From Pullichristensenella sp002068815 (lineage in GTDB: Bacteria; Bacillota; Clostridia; Christensenellales; Aristaeellaceae): a stretch of 64,000 bases of DNA. Under the pieces are notes generated by a model, which saw only the letters and a list, made by a program, of their open reading frames with translations, was not told the DNA's origin and did not search any database. Shown piece after piece: positions 48,228 to 57,039 of this stretch; positions within the stretch are counted from its first letter, which is position 1; the number at the start of each line of letters is the position of its first letter. Both the position numbers and the translations under genes were made by a program. Where the stretch lies: the NCBI GenBank assembly GCA_040772885.1, contig JAXGXF010000005.1:1-64000 (forward strand), given 5' to 3'.

Positions 48228-49259
48228 GTGAAAGAAGTTACGATCTCCGACATCGCCAAGCGCGCGGGCGTTGGCAAGGCCACGGTCTCCCGGGTTCTGA
48301 ACGGAAGCGGGTACGTGAGCGCGGAGACGCGCGAGCGCGTCGAGGACGCGATCCGGGACTTCGACTATACGCCGTCCGCCGCGGCGCGGACGCTTTCCCG
48401 GAGGGTCGGGAGCTCGATCGGGCTCGTCGTCCCGGAGGTGGACAACCCGTTTTTCGGGAACATCGTCCAGGGCGTCAGCCAGGGGACCGACCTGCCGATC
48501 ATACTCGCGAACACCGAGAACTCGGCCGAGCAGGACGTCAAGGTGCTCCGGGCGATGCTCGAACAGCGGCTGCGCGGGCTGATCTACACGCCGGCGGTCG
48601 ACTACCAGGGCCATCCGCTCGAGGCGGAGGTCCACCGGATGCTCTCGCAGATGAACGCCGTCGTCGTGCTCGACCGCGAGCTTGCCGGCGCGAGGTTCGA
48701 CGGCGTGTTCACCGACAACTACGAGGGCGCGTACGCGAGCACGCGCGCGCTGGTCGAGGCCGGGCACCGGAGGATCGGCATCGTCGCGGGCGACATGGGG
48801 CTTGCGATCGGCCGGCAGCGCCGCGCGGGGTTTTTGCGGGCGCTCGAGGACGCGGGGCTTAAGCTCCGGCCCGAGGACGAGCTGCACGCGCGGTTCACCG
48901 CGGAGGGGGCCTACCGCGAGACGCTCAGGATGCTCGAGCGGCCGGACAGGCCGTCGGCCTTCTTCGTCAGCAACAACCTGAGCAGCCGCGGCTTCATCCG
49001 CGCGATCTTCGAGCGGGGGTTCAATATCCCCCGGGACATCGGCTACATCGGCTTCGACGTCGTCGACGGGCTCGAGATGCTCGGGCTCAAGTTCAGCTAC
49101 CTGGACCGCGACGTCTCGCGGATGGGCAGGGAGGCGGTCAAGCTGCTGTTCGAGCGGATGGAGCGGCCCGAGGCCCCGCCGCGCAAGCTCGTGCTCGGCT
49201 CGTCGCTCAGGCTCGAGGGGTCCGAGGTGCGCACGGGCGGGGGAGCGACGCGGCGATAA
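48228..49259 (+). CDS. LacI-family transcriptional regulator of the ribokinase/ABC locus
   Basis: A 343-residue repressor. Helix-turn-helix: TISDIAKRAGVGKATVSRVL, hinge SAAARTLSRRVG, then a sugar-binding domain with GLVVPEVDNPFFGNIVQGV, ALVEAGHRRIGIVAGDMG and GYIGFDVVDGLEMLGL. GTG 48228 is chosen because it puts the HTH at the normal distance from the N-terminus; the ribosome site is weak. A TGGAAGCGGTTCCA operator before the binding-protein gene downstream fits its family. Its 3' end has a decayed duplicate just downstream. Confidence 0.92.
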   Translation: MKEVTISDIAKRAGVGKATVSRVLNGSGYVSAETRERVEDAIRDFDYTPSAAARTLSRRVGSSIGLVVPEVDNPFFGNIVQGVSQGTDLPIILANTENSAEQDVKVLRAMLEQRLRGLIYTPAVDYQGHPLEAEVHRMLSQMNAVVVLDRELAGARFDGVFTDNYEGAYASTRALVEAGHRRIGIVAGDMGLAIGRQRRAGFLRALEDAGLKLRPEDELHARFTAEGAYRETLRMLERPDRPSAFFVSNNLSSRGFIRAIFERGFNIPRDIGYIGFDVVDGLEMLGLKFSYLDRDVSRMGREAVKLLFERMERPEAPPRKLVLGSSLRLEGSEVRTGGGATRR

Positions 49260-49321
49260 GCCGCCATTTGGCCCCGCGCCCGGTTCGCCGGGACGCGGAG
49301 GAACGGGAAAAAGGCGCGGCG

Positions 49322-49447
49322 GAACTGCCGCTTGAACGAACGGGACGGTCGGAGGCGCCGCGGAGCAAGCTCTTGCCCGGCTCTTCGCCCCGGCCGGAGG
49401 GGTCTGAGATACGAATGGACAGGGGAGCGATTCGAACGGAAGGCTGA
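49322..49447 (+). pseudogene. Decayed duplicate of a LacI-type C-terminal tail
   Basis: A 42-codon open stretch ending in TGA, whose translation aligns without gaps to the last 39 residues of the preceding regulator with 21 identities. Shared blocks include SEAP/PEAP, (K)L..GSS.R.EGSE(I/V)R and RGA/GGA. No start or rest of the gene is present. It is a remnant of a tandem or recombined LacI gene and explains most of the 285-base gap. Confidence 0.75.
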
Positions 49448-49470
49448 AAATTCTGTTTTTATCGCGAAGG

Positions 49471-49484
49471 TGGAAGCGGTTCCA
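49471..49484. promoter_or_regulatory. LacI/GalR-type operator before the binding-protein gene
   Basis: TGGAAGCGGTTCCA matches the general form TGnAAnCGnTTnCA, 61 bases before the binding-protein ATG. It is the probable site of the adjacent LacI-type regulator; a CcpA-like cre site is an alternative. Confidence 0.7.
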
Positions 49485-49544
49485 TAGAGTCTCTCGAAAG
49501 AATTCATTTTCCGAAAGGAAAAAACAATAAAGGAGGACCTTATC

Positions 49545-50522
49545 ATGAAGAAATTGGCTCTGATCCTCGCGCTCGTGCTGGCACTGGCGATCCCGGCGTC
49601 GGCGCTGGCCGAACCCATCGACGTCGCGGTCATCATCAAGGCCACCACCTCGGATTTCTGGCAGTATGTGCTCGTCGGCGCGGAGAACTACGGCAAGGAG
49701 TTCCCGGACCGCGTGAAGATCACGACCTACGGTCCGCCGTCCGAGGCGGACATCGACGAGCAGGTTTCGATCCTCGAGAACGTCGTCTCCTCCGCTCCGG
49801 ACGCGATTGTGATCGCCTCGACGTCTTCCGACGCCACGATCCCGGCGCTTGAGGAGGCGCAGGAGAAGGGCATCGTCGTCATCACGATCGACAACCGCAT
49901 CAACGCGGACGTGTACGACTCGTTCCTGGCGACGAACAACTACATCGGCGGCGGCCTGGCGGCCGAGCAGATGGTCAAGTCCTGGGAGGCCCTGGGGATT
50001 AAGCCCGTCGGCAAGGTCGGCCTCGTCAACGCCATGGCCGGCGTGCAGGTGCTGATCAACCGCGAGGCCGGCTTCCGCGACAAGCTCGCCGAGCTCGCGC
50101 CCGAGGTGGAGATTCTCGAGACCCGCTTCACCGACAACGACATGGTCAAGTCCATCACCGCCGCGGAGGACATGATCACCGCGAACGACGACCTGATCGG
50201 GCTGTTCGGCTGCAACAACGTCACCGGCGACGGCGTCTGCCGCGTCATCACCGAGCAGGGCCTCAAGGACAAGATCGTCGGCATCGCGTTCGACTCCGAC
50301 CCCGAGGAGATCGAGGGCATCGAGAGCGGCGCGCTGAAGGCGCTGGTGCTGCAGGACCCGTACGGCATGGGCTACAAGGGCGTCAACTACGCCTGGGAGA
50401 AGTTCAACGGCAACGAGATCCCGAAGGAAGTCGACACGGGAGCGACGATCGTCACGATCGAGAACTTCCACGACGACGCGATCCAGGGCCTGTTGAACCC
50501 GATGCTTCTGAAGATCAACTGA
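49545..50522 (+). CDS. Sugar-type ABC substrate-binding protein (Peripla_BP_4)
   Basis: Receptor of 325 residues with a signal peptide (MKKLALILALVLALAIPASALA). Marks: IDVAVIIKATTSDFWQYVL, DEQVSILENVVSSAPDAIVI, GIVVITIDNRINADVYDSFL, GKVGLVNAMAGVQVLINREA and a final GYKGVNYAWEKFNG. The family imports ribose, allose, galactose and related sugars. AAAGGAGG precedes ATG 49545. With ribokinase and RbsD close by, a pentose or similar aldose is likely. Confidence 0.9.
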   Translation: MKKLALILALVLALAIPASALAEPIDVAVIIKATTSDFWQYVLVGAENYGKEFPDRVKITTYGPPSEADIDEQVSILENVVSSAPDAIVIASTSSDATIPALEEAQEKGIVVITIDNRINADVYDSFLATNNYIGGGLAAEQMVKSWEALGIKPVGKVGLVNAMAGVQVLINREAGFRDKLAELAPEVEILETRFTDNDMVKSITAAEDMITANDDLIGLFGCNNVTGDGVCRVITEQGLKDKIVGIAFDSDPEEIEGIESGALKALVLQDPYGMGYKGVNYAWEKFNGNEIPKEVDTGATIVTIENFHDDAIQGLLNPMLLKIN

Positions 50523-50534
50523 TCCAGCTCCATT

Positions 50535-50566
50535 GGGGGCGCTCCGCCACGGAAAGGGGCGCCCCC
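50535..50566 (+). terminator. Intercistronic hairpin after the binding-protein gene
   Basis: Eight-base-pair stem GGGGGCGC/GCGCCCCC with a 16-base loop, no T-run, in a 177-base gap between receptor and ATPase genes. I see no gene in the rest of the gap. Confidence 0.55.
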
Positions 50567-50699
50567 GGCTCCGGAAATCGCTGAGGCTCGGCCCGAGGTT
50601 CGCGCTTCGGGGTAGGTTCATGCGGCTTCAAAGGATCGGGCCGACTCGCTGTATGCGGGGCGGCCCGGAAACAATGTCCACGGAGGAGGGATCCGACCG

Positions 50700-52253
50700 A
50701 TGCAGACCAACGGCAACGAACTGGTCAGACTGGAGAACATCTCGAAGACCTTCCCGGGCGTCAAGGCGCTCTCGAACGTGCACATGACCGTGCGCGCGGG
50801 CGAGGTGCACGGGCTGGTCGGGGAAAACGGCGCGGGCAAGTCGACCTTGATCAAGGTGCTGACCGGCGCGCATCAGGCCGATCCGGGCGGCGTGATCTAC
50901 ATCAACGGGGAGAAGTGCGAGATCGCGAACCCCGCGCAGGCGAAGGCCCGGGGCATCGGCGCCGTCTACCAGGACGTGATGATGGCGCCGCACCTGTCGG
51001 TCGGCGAGAACTTCTTCCTGGGGAAATTGCCGCGCAGGGGCGCGTTCGTCGACTGGGCGCGCGTCAAGCGGGAGACGAAGGAGTCGCTGCACCAGATCGG
51101 CGTCGACATCGACCCCGCGAAGCAATTGAGCAAGCTGACCGTCGGCATGCAGGAGATGGTCGCGATCGGAAAGATTTTGCGCGAAAAGGCGCGCGTGATC
51201 ATCTTCGACGAGCCGACCGCGCTTCTGACAAACGAGGAGGTCGAGGAGCTGTTCCGGCTGATTAAGCGGCTGCGCGAGGACGGCTGCGGCATCATCTACA
51301 TCTCGCATCGGATGGAGGAGATCTTCCGCATCTGCGACACGGTGACGGTCTTGAAGGACGGGCAGTACATAGATACCGTCGAGGTCGGCGCGGTCGACGA
51401 AAACCAGCTGATTTCGATGATGGTCGGCCGCAAGCTCGAGGACATGTACTCGATCGGCCACCCGCTCCCGGGCGAACCCGCGCTCGAGGTGAAGGGGCTT
51501 TCCCGGCACGGCGCGTTTGAGGACGTGTCGTTCCACGTGCGCAAGGGCGAGATACTGGGCTTTTACGGGCTGATGGGCGCCGGGCGCACCGAGGTCATGC
51601 GCTGCGTGACCGGCGCGGACCGGTTCGACGAAGGCGAGATATGGATCGACGGAAAGCCCGTCCGGCTCGCAAGCCCCAAGAGCTCGATTCAGCACGGCAT
51701 CGCGTTCCTGACCGAGGACCGCAAGCGCCAGGGGCTGTGCATGAACCAGCACGTCTCCTTCAACATCAACATCGCCTCCTACCCGGCGATCAGCAGGCGG
51801 GGCTTCATCAACCTGCGCAAGGAGAGAAGCCGCGCGCACCGGTACGTCGAGGACATACGCATCAAGACGCCCTCGATCTACCAGAGGGTCAAGAACCTCT
51901 CCGGCGGAAACCAGCAGAAGGTCATCGTCGGCCGCTGGCTCGCCTGCGAGAGCAAGGTGTTCCTCTTCGACGAGCCGACCGTCGGCGTGGACGTCGGCGC
52001 AAAGGTCGAGATATACCGGCTGTTTGAGCATCTGCTTGAACAGGGCGCGGCGATTGTCGTGATCTCCTCGTATCTGCCGGAGGTCATGGGGCTCTCCGAC
52101 CGCGTGATGGTGATGTCGGAGGGAAGAATCATGGCGGATGTGCCGCGCGCGGAGTTCTCAAGGGACGGCCGCATGGACGAGGAGAAGCTCGTCCGGCTGG
52201 CGTCCGGCCTGAAGGACGACGGATACGAATCCCGAAGGAGTGAAGGATTGTGA
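50700..52253 (+). CDS. Sugar ABC transporter ATP-binding protein (RbsA-like)
   Basis: A 517-residue tandem ATPase. Domain 1: Walker A GENGAGKST, Q-loop AVYQDVMM, signature LTVGMQEMVAIGK, Walker B VIIFDEPTALLT, His in YISHRMEE. Domain 2: Walker A variant GLMGAGRTE, signature LSGGNQQKVIVG, Walker B VFLFDEPTVGVDV. GGAGGAGGG precedes ATG 50700. Its stop overlaps the permease GTG (GTGA). Confidence 0.93.
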   Translation: MQTNGNELVRLENISKTFPGVKALSNVHMTVRAGEVHGLVGENGAGKSTLIKVLTGAHQADPGGVIYINGEKCEIANPAQAKARGIGAVYQDVMMAPHLSVGENFFLGKLPRRGAFVDWARVKRETKESLHQIGVDIDPAKQLSKLTVGMQEMVAIGKILREKARVIIFDEPTALLTNEEVEELFRLIKRLREDGCGIIYISHRMEEIFRICDTVTVLKDGQYIDTVEVGAVDENQLISMMVGRKLEDMYSIGHPLPGEPALEVKGLSRHGAFEDVSFHVRKGEILGFYGLMGAGRTEVMRCVTGADRFDEGEIWIDGKPVRLASPKSSIQHGIAFLTEDRKRQGLCMNQHVSFNINIASYPAISRRGFINLRKERSRAHRYVEDIRIKTPSIYQRVKNLSGGNQQKVIVGRWLACESKVFLFDEPTVGVDVGAKVEIYRLFEHLLEQGAAIVVISSYLPEVMGLSDRVMVMSEGRIMADVPRAEFSRDGRMDEEKLVRLASGLKDDGYESRRSEGL

Positions 52254-53218
52254 ACACAATGGAGCGAAACCCGTCGGAAAAGAGAGCCCGCAGCCTCTCG
52301 ACCTCGCTGATGCTGCTGATTATCCTGGCGGTCATGTTCGTACTGCTCGGGCTCAGAACCGAGAAATTCCTGTCGATCGGCAACATCCAGAACCTGTTCC
52401 GGCAGACGGCGATCTACGGCGTCATCGCCATTGGCATGACCTTTGTCATCATGTCCGGCGGCATCGACCTGTCCGTCGGCGCGGTCGTCGGCCTTTCGGG
52501 CGTGCTGTCGTCGATGTTCATGAGCGACCAACTGGCCTTCAAGTGGTCGATCCCCGCGTCGATCATCGTCGCGGTCGCCGCGACGACCTTGATCGGGCTC
52601 ATCAACGGCGTCATCATCTTCGACGGCAAGGTGCCGCCGTTCATCGCGACGCTCGGCCTGCAGATCGTCGTGCGCGGGACGATCATGCTCATTACGAACG
52701 CGCAGATGGTCTCCGGCATCTCGCGCGCGTTCCGCGATTTTTCGACGCTGCCGATTTTGGGCTTCCCGGCGCTCGGCTGGATATGGCTCGGGATCGCGGC
52801 GCTCTCGATGCTCGCGATCAAGTACACGACGTTCGGCCGAAACGTGTTCGCGATCGGCTCGAACACCGAGGCCGCGCGCCTCTCGGGCATCAACATACGG
52901 CTCACGACCTACGGCGTATACATCGTCTGCTCGTTTTTGTGCTCGGTCGCGGGCGTCATGATGACGGCGCGGCTCGGAAACGGCGTGCCGACCGGCGGCA
53001 TCGGCTACGAGACCGACGCGATCGCCGCGGCGGTCGTCGGCGGCGCGTCGCTCTCCGGCGCGGAGGGCTCGATCATCGGCACGGTGCTGGGCTCCTTGAT
53101 CATGGCGACGCTTCGAAACGGCGGCAACCTGATCGGCATCAACTCGCACCTGCAGGAGATTCTGATCGGCCTTCTGATCGTGCTCGCGGTGCTGCTCGAC
53201 AAGCGGAGGAGGAAGTAA
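52250..53218 (+). CDS. Sugar ABC transporter permease (RbsC-like)
   Basis: A 322-residue BPD_transp_2 permease with about eight to ten membrane segments. Family blocks: GVIAIGMTFVIMSGGIDLSV, PPFIATLGLQIVVRGTIML, GSNTEAARLSGINI in the coupling loop, and AIAAAVVGGASLSGAEGSII. GTG start, four-base overlap with the ATPase gene and one-base overlap with the next gene, so one translational unit. Confidence 0.92.
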   Translation: MNTMERNPSEKRARSLSTSLMLLIILAVMFVLLGLRTEKFLSIGNIQNLFRQTAIYGVIAIGMTFVIMSGGIDLSVGAVVGLSGVLSSMFMSDQLAFKWSIPASIIVAVAATTLIGLINGVIIFDGKVPPFIATLGLQIVVRGTIMLITNAQMVSGISRAFRDFSTLPILGFPALGWIWLGIAALSMLAIKYTTFGRNVFAIGSNTEAARLSGINIRLTTYGVYIVCSFLCSVAGVMMTARLGNGVPTGGIGYETDAIAAAVVGGASLSGAEGSIIGTVLGSLIMATLRNGGNLIGINSHLQEILIGLLIVLAVLLDKRRRK

Positions 53219-54207
53219 TGAAGTACAGAAAGGTTCCGCGCATCGCGGAGGAGCTGTCCGTCATCGGCTTTGGCTGCTGGTCGGTCGCGGGGTACAACTG
53301 GACGGACGGCTCGACGAGCGAGTCGACGCGCGCGGTGCACGCGGCGATCGACATGGGCGTCAATTTCTTCGACGTCGCGCCGATCTACGGCTTCGGCGAG
53401 AGCGAGATCGCGCTCGGACAGGCGCTGAAAGGAAAGCGCGAAAAAGTGTTTCTGGCGACGAAGTGCGGGCTGCGCTGGGACTACAAGGACGGCCCCGGCA
53501 TCAACGACCTGACGCCCGGGCACATCTTGAAGGAGATCGACGAATCGCTCCGGAGGCTCAAAACCGACCGCGTCGACCTCTACCAGATGCACTGGATGGA
53601 CCACGCAACGCCCATCGAGGAGACGATGGAGACCTTGAAGTCGCTCGTCGCGGCGGGCAAGGTCCGCTATATCGGCGCGTCGAACTTCTCTTTGAGCGAG
53701 ATCGCGCGCGCGGACGCAATTCACCCCGTCGCCGCGCATCAGGCGCTCTACAACATGTTCGACCGCAACTCCGACAGCTACTGCGGCATACCGCTCGAGT
53801 ATGCGGCCGAGCGTGAAATTCTGCCCGACTGCGCGCAAAACGGGCGCGCGTTCATCCCGTACAGCCCGCTGTGCCAGGGCGTGCTCTCGGGCCGGTTCTA
53901 CCGCGGCCGCGACAGGGACCTGAAGCCCGGCGACATGCGGCTGACGAACCCGGAGATACTGGGCGAGAAGCTCGACCGCAAGCTCGACGTCGTCGAGTTG
54001 CTCAAGAAACTTGCGGACGAGGCGGGATTGACGCTTCTCGAGCTCGCGATGGGCTGGCTCTTGAAGCGTCCGGGCGTGACGACGATCATCAGCGGCTCGC
54101 GCACCGTCGAGCAGGCCGAGAGCGGCGCGCGCTGCGGCGATCTCGAGATTTCCGACGACGTGTTCGCCCGCGCGACGCAAATCCTCGACGAAAACGGATT
54201 CAACTAG
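53218..54207 (+). CDS. Aldo/keto reductase
   Basis: NADPH-dependent reductase of 329 residues with the (beta/alpha)8 fold. The catalytic tetrad is Asp and Tyr in FFDVAPIYGFGESE, Lys in LATKCGLRWD and His in LYQMHWMDHA. The coenzyme end shows ISGSRTVEQAESG. Relatives of this branch (AKR11/YajO-like) act on sugar aldehydes. ATG 53218 follows GGAGGAGG. Together with RbsD and the alcohol dehydrogenase downstream it may reduce or oxidise the imported sugar. Confidence 0.9.
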   Translation: MKYRKVPRIAEELSVIGFGCWSVAGYNWTDGSTSESTRAVHAAIDMGVNFFDVAPIYGFGESEIALGQALKGKREKVFLATKCGLRWDYKDGPGINDLTPGHILKEIDESLRRLKTDRVDLYQMHWMDHATPIEETMETLKSLVAAGKVRYIGASNFSLSEIARADAIHPVAAHQALYNMFDRNSDSYCGIPLEYAAEREILPDCAQNGRAFIPYSPLCQGVLSGRFYRGRDRDLKPGDMRLTNPEILGEKLDRKLDVVELLKKLADEAGLTLLELAMGWLLKRPGVTTIISGSRTVEQAESGARCGDLEISDDVFARATQILDENGFN

Positions 54208-54217
54208 GAGGGAGACC

Positions 54218-54673
54218 ATGAAACTCGGGAGAATTTTGAACAAGAAGCTGAACACCGCGATCGCCGGCATGGGCCACGGCGACGTGCTGATGATCTGCGA
54301 CGCGGGGTTCCCGATCCCGACCGACGAGCAGCGCATCGACCTCGCGCTCGAGAAGGACTGCCCGACGATCGAGCAGCTGATGGACCTCATTTTGAGCGAC
54401 TTCTGCTACGAGCGCGTGATCGTCGCGAGCGAGATGAAGGACTACAACCGGCCGCTGTACGATTTCGTCGAGAGGACGTGCGCGCGCTGCCCGGTCGAGG
54501 GCGTGCCGTACGCGCAGTTCATGGCGGAGATGCCGAAAAAGGCGAAGTACATCGTGCGCTCCGGCGCGTTCAACCCGTACGGCAACATCGCGTTCGTGTC
54601 CGCGATCGACGCGCCGCGCTGGTGGAACAAGGAGGGGCTCGTCGTCCCGGACGTCTACAAGGGAAGGGCATAG
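54218..54673 (+). CDS. rbsD: RbsD/FucU-family sugar mutarotase (D-ribose pyranase)
   Basis: A 151-residue protein that interconverts pyranose and furanose or anomeric sugar forms. The conserved N-terminal KLGRILNKKLNTAIAGMGHGD carries the catalytic His at about residue 20, and ICDAGFPIP carries the Asp. The C-terminal SGAFNPYGNIAF is the substrate-side motif; the Tyr-Gly-Asn part is the usual YGN motif. GGAGGGAG sets ATG 54218. Its presence supports a ribose-like or fucose-like substrate for the locus. Confidence 0.9.
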   Translation: MKLGRILNKKLNTAIAGMGHGDVLMICDAGFPIPTDEQRIDLALEKDCPTIEQLMDLILSDFCYERVIVASEMKDYNRPLYDFVERTCARCPVEGVPYAQFMAEMPKKAKYIVRSGAFNPYGNIAFVSAIDAPRWWNKEGLVVPDVYKGRA

Positions 54674-54675
54674 CG

Positions 54676-55695
54676 ATGAAGATGCGATCGGTATTTGCGA
54701 AGACGCCGTACCAATTCGACGTGCGCGCAATCGACGTGCCGGAAATGGGCATGCACGATGTCTTGGTGCGCGTGAAGGCGTGCGGGCTGTGCGGCACGGA
54801 TTTGCGCACCGCCGCGCTCGCGGAGGCGTTCGAGCCGATCGGCCACGAGGTCGCGGGCGTGATCGAGGCGGTCGGCGCGGCGGTCGAGAACGTGAAACCC
54901 GGCGACAGCGTGTGCCTCGAGAGCGGCACGTTCGACCGCTTCTCCGACCTTTCCCGCAACGGCAAGGTCGATAAAGACAAGACGGGGCGTTCGATGTTCA
55001 ACTCCGGCGTCGGCACGATGGGCTTCGCGGAGTACATGGTCGTGCCGTGCGAGTGCTGCGTGAAGTTCGAGGGGCTGCCGTTCGCCGAGGCCGCGCTGAT
55101 CGAGCCGCTCGGCGTCGCGTACGACCTCCTGAAGGTCGCGGGCGTCGAGCTCGGCGACGACGTGCTCGTCTACGGCATCGGCCCGATCGGGCTGTTCGCG
55201 CTCAGGCTCGCGCGGCTCATGGGCGCGAGGAACATCTACGCCGCCAACCGCTCCGGCCGCGGCGCGCGCGACAATCTGGCGAAAAAGTGGGGCGCGGACG
55301 AGGTGCTGCACACGGACAAATGCGATCCGGAAAAGTACCCGTTTGCGAAGGGCGGCGTCGACAAAATCCTGATGACCGCGACGCCCGACGCGATGCCCGC
55401 GGCGATGAAGCTCCTGAACGTCGGAGGAATCATGGGCTTCATCGGCATCGGCGTCAACGAGACGCAGTTCGTGACCTTCGACATGCGCCGCTTCCACGAC
55501 GAAAAGCTGCAGATTCGCGCGAGCAACGCGGTCCCGGCGCTGTATTTTCCGGCGTGTCTGGAGCTTTTGAAGAGCGGCATGGTCGACATGAGGGCGATGA
55601 TCTCGCACAAAATCCGGCTCGACCGCTTCGCCGAGGATGTCGCGGCGTACAATCGGGACCGCGCGGGGGCGCTGAAGGCGGTCATGGAGCTCTGA
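54676..55695 (+). CDS. Zinc-type alcohol dehydrogenase, structural zinc lobe replaced
   Basis: MDR-family dehydrogenase of 339 residues. The catalytic zinc ligands are Cys in KACGLCGTD and His-Glu in PIGHEVAG, and Glu in IEPLGVAYD. The Rossmann site is VYGIGPIGLFALRLARLMGA. The four-Cys structural zinc lobe normal at residues 95-115 is replaced by SGTFDRFSDLSRNGKVDKDK with no Cys. Likely oxidises a polyol or sugar. ATG 54676 lies two bases after the rbsD stop, so it is coupled. Confidence 0.88.
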   Translation: MKMRSVFAKTPYQFDVRAIDVPEMGMHDVLVRVKACGLCGTDLRTAALAEAFEPIGHEVAGVIEAVGAAVENVKPGDSVCLESGTFDRFSDLSRNGKVDKDKTGRSMFNSGVGTMGFAEYMVVPCECCVKFEGLPFAEAALIEPLGVAYDLLKVAGVELGDDVLVYGIGPIGLFALRLARLMGARNIYAANRSGRGARDNLAKKWGADEVLHTDKCDPEKYPFAKGGVDKILMTATPDAMPAAMKLLNVGGIMGFIGIGVNETQFVTFDMRRFHDEKLQIRASNAVPALYFPACLELLKSGMVDMRAMISHKIRLDRFAEDVAAYNRDRAGALKAVMEL

Positions 55696-55700
55696 ATGCA

Positions 55701-55740
55701 AAAAAATCGCCGTCGCTTCGCTTGGGCGGCGGCGGTTTTT
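55701..55740. terminator. Bidirectional terminator between convergent operons
   Basis: Nine-base-pair stem CGCCGTCGC/GCGGCGGCG with A residues before and five T residues after (55736-55740), so it can stop both the dehydrogenase operon and the asparaginase gene. Confidence 0.82.
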
Positions 55741-55749
55741 CTGCGTCTG

Positions 55750-56748
55750 CTAGAAGAGCAGCAAATCGTGCGCGACGGGCGTGTAGAACATCTCGCGCAC
55801 GCGCCTCGGGTCGCGCGTCTGCGCGAGTATCCACATCAATTTCGTGACCGTCGATTCGAGCGTCATGTTGTAGGCTTCGATCACGTCGTACTTCTGCTTC
55901 ACCTTGAGCCCGACCTGGTAGATGCCCATGTCGCTGCCCTCGTAGGGGACCTGCGTCGTAAACACCAGCGTCTTTCCGGCGCCGCACCATCGCTCGATCG
56001 CCGTCAGGAAGTCCTCGTCGCCGTAGCAGGGCACGCCGCCGACGCCGAAGCTTTCGATGATCAAGGCGTCTACGCTGTCCGTCAGGAACCCGAAGATGTC
56101 CGCGCCCATGCCGGGGATTAGCTTCAAGACGAACACGCGGTCGTTGAGCGCGCGGTAGAAGCTCGGGCGCGGCTGCATCTCCGGCTCGTAGAAGTAGCGC
56201 AGTATCCGCCCGTCGAGCAGCGCCGCGAGCTCCGGGTAATCGACGCTCGAAAACGCGTTCATGCTCTTCGTGCGCATCTTGCGCGCGCGCGTGCCGGCGA
56301 TCACCTTGCCGTCGAACACGACGCACACGCCGTGCGAGCGCACGTCGGACGCGTACGAAAACGCGTCGAGAAGGTTCCTGCGCGCGTCGGTGTCCTCGGT
56401 GAAGATCGACTTCTGCGAGCCCGTCAGCGCGATCGGCTTGATCGAACGCTGCACGAGGTAGCTGAGCGCCGCCGCGGTGTAGGAGAGCGTGTCGGTCCCG
56501 TGCGTGACGACGAAGCCGTCGAACTCGCCGTAGTGCTCCTCGATTAAGGCCGCGATCGCGAGCCAGTGCTCCGGCCGCATGTTCGTCGAGTCGAGGTCGA
56601 ACAGCTGCACGCCCTTGACCCTGCACTTGTCCTCGAGCGCCGGGACGCGCATAAGAATCTCCTCCGCCGTCATCGACGGCTGCAATCCGTTCTCCGTGGG
56701 CTTCGAGGCGATCGTCCCCCCGGTCGCGATCATCAATATGTCCTTCAT
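55750..56748 (-). CDS. ansA: L-asparaginase, type I
   Basis: Hydrolyses L-asparagine to aspartate and ammonia. The 332-residue protein has both catalytic threonine motifs: ILMIATGGTIASKP at the N-terminus and VVTHGTDTLSYTAAALSYL, then IALTGSQKSIFTEDTDARRN with the Lys. No signal peptide, so cytoplasmic as for type I enzymes. ATG 56748 is preceded by AAAGGGGG; the longer frame has no ribosome site. It is divergent from a LacI-type gene, with two operator-like sites between. Confidence 0.92.
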   Translation of the reverse strand: MKDILMIATGGTIASKPTENGLQPSMTAEEILMRVPALEDKCRVKGVQLFDLDSTNMRPEHWLAIAALIEEHYGEFDGFVVTHGTDTLSYTAAALSYLVQRSIKPIALTGSQKSIFTEDTDARRNLLDAFSYASDVRSHGVCVVFDGKVIAGTRARKMRTKSMNAFSSVDYPELAALLDGRILRYFYEPEMQPRPSFYRALNDRVFVLKLIPGMGADIFGFLTDSVDALIIESFGVGGVPCYGDEDFLTAIERWCGAGKTLVFTTQVPYEGSDMGIYQVGLKVKQKYDVIEAYNMTLESTVTKLMWILAQTRDPRRVREMFYTPVAHDLLLF

Positions 56749-56867
56749 GCGCATCCCCCTTTCGGATAGGTATTCGAGAAGCCTGTGGGATTTCCTGCCG
56801 GAGAAACGAAAAACGCGCTCCACACGGCTAGCGTCCCCGCCACGCCGCCCGCCGATGCGCAGCGGGA

Positions 56868-56881
56868 TTAAAACGGTTTAA
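56868..56881. promoter_or_regulatory. LacI-type operator, site 1
   Basis: TTAAAACGGTTTAA, a near-perfect palindrome with central CG, 120 bases before the asparaginase start. Similar sites occur at 56958 and 58240. Confidence 0.65.
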
Positions 56882-56957
56882 CCCCCGCGCTCCCTTCGCG
56901 GATAAAAGCGCCCGGGAAAATTCGAAAGGATGCGCGGCCCCGCCGACGGACGCGCGC

Positions 56958-56971
56958 ATAAAACAGTTTAA
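56958..56971. promoter_or_regulatory. LacI-type operator, site 2
   Basis: ATAAAACAGTTTAA, seven bases before the -35 of the LacI-type gene; fits autoregulation. The rest of the 291-base gap between asparaginase and this gene holds only this site, site 1 and the promoter. Confidence 0.6.
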
Positions 56972-56977
56972 CCTGCA

Positions 56978-57006
56978 TTGACGGCATATCCGAACTGTGG
57001 TAGAAT
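56978..57006 (+). promoter_or_regulatory. Promoter of the third LacI-type gene
   Basis: TTGACG (56978-56983), 17-base spacer, TAGAAT (57001-57006). Confidence 0.75.
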
Positions 57007-57039
57007 GCTGTTGGAACACACGCATTCGGAGGCGAACGC

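Noticed and set aside
48210..50621. An 803-codon minus-strand frame across the LacI gene and receptor
   Set aside because: Runs through a known regulator, a pseudogene remnant, an operator and a signal peptide gene on the other strand; no recognisable domain.
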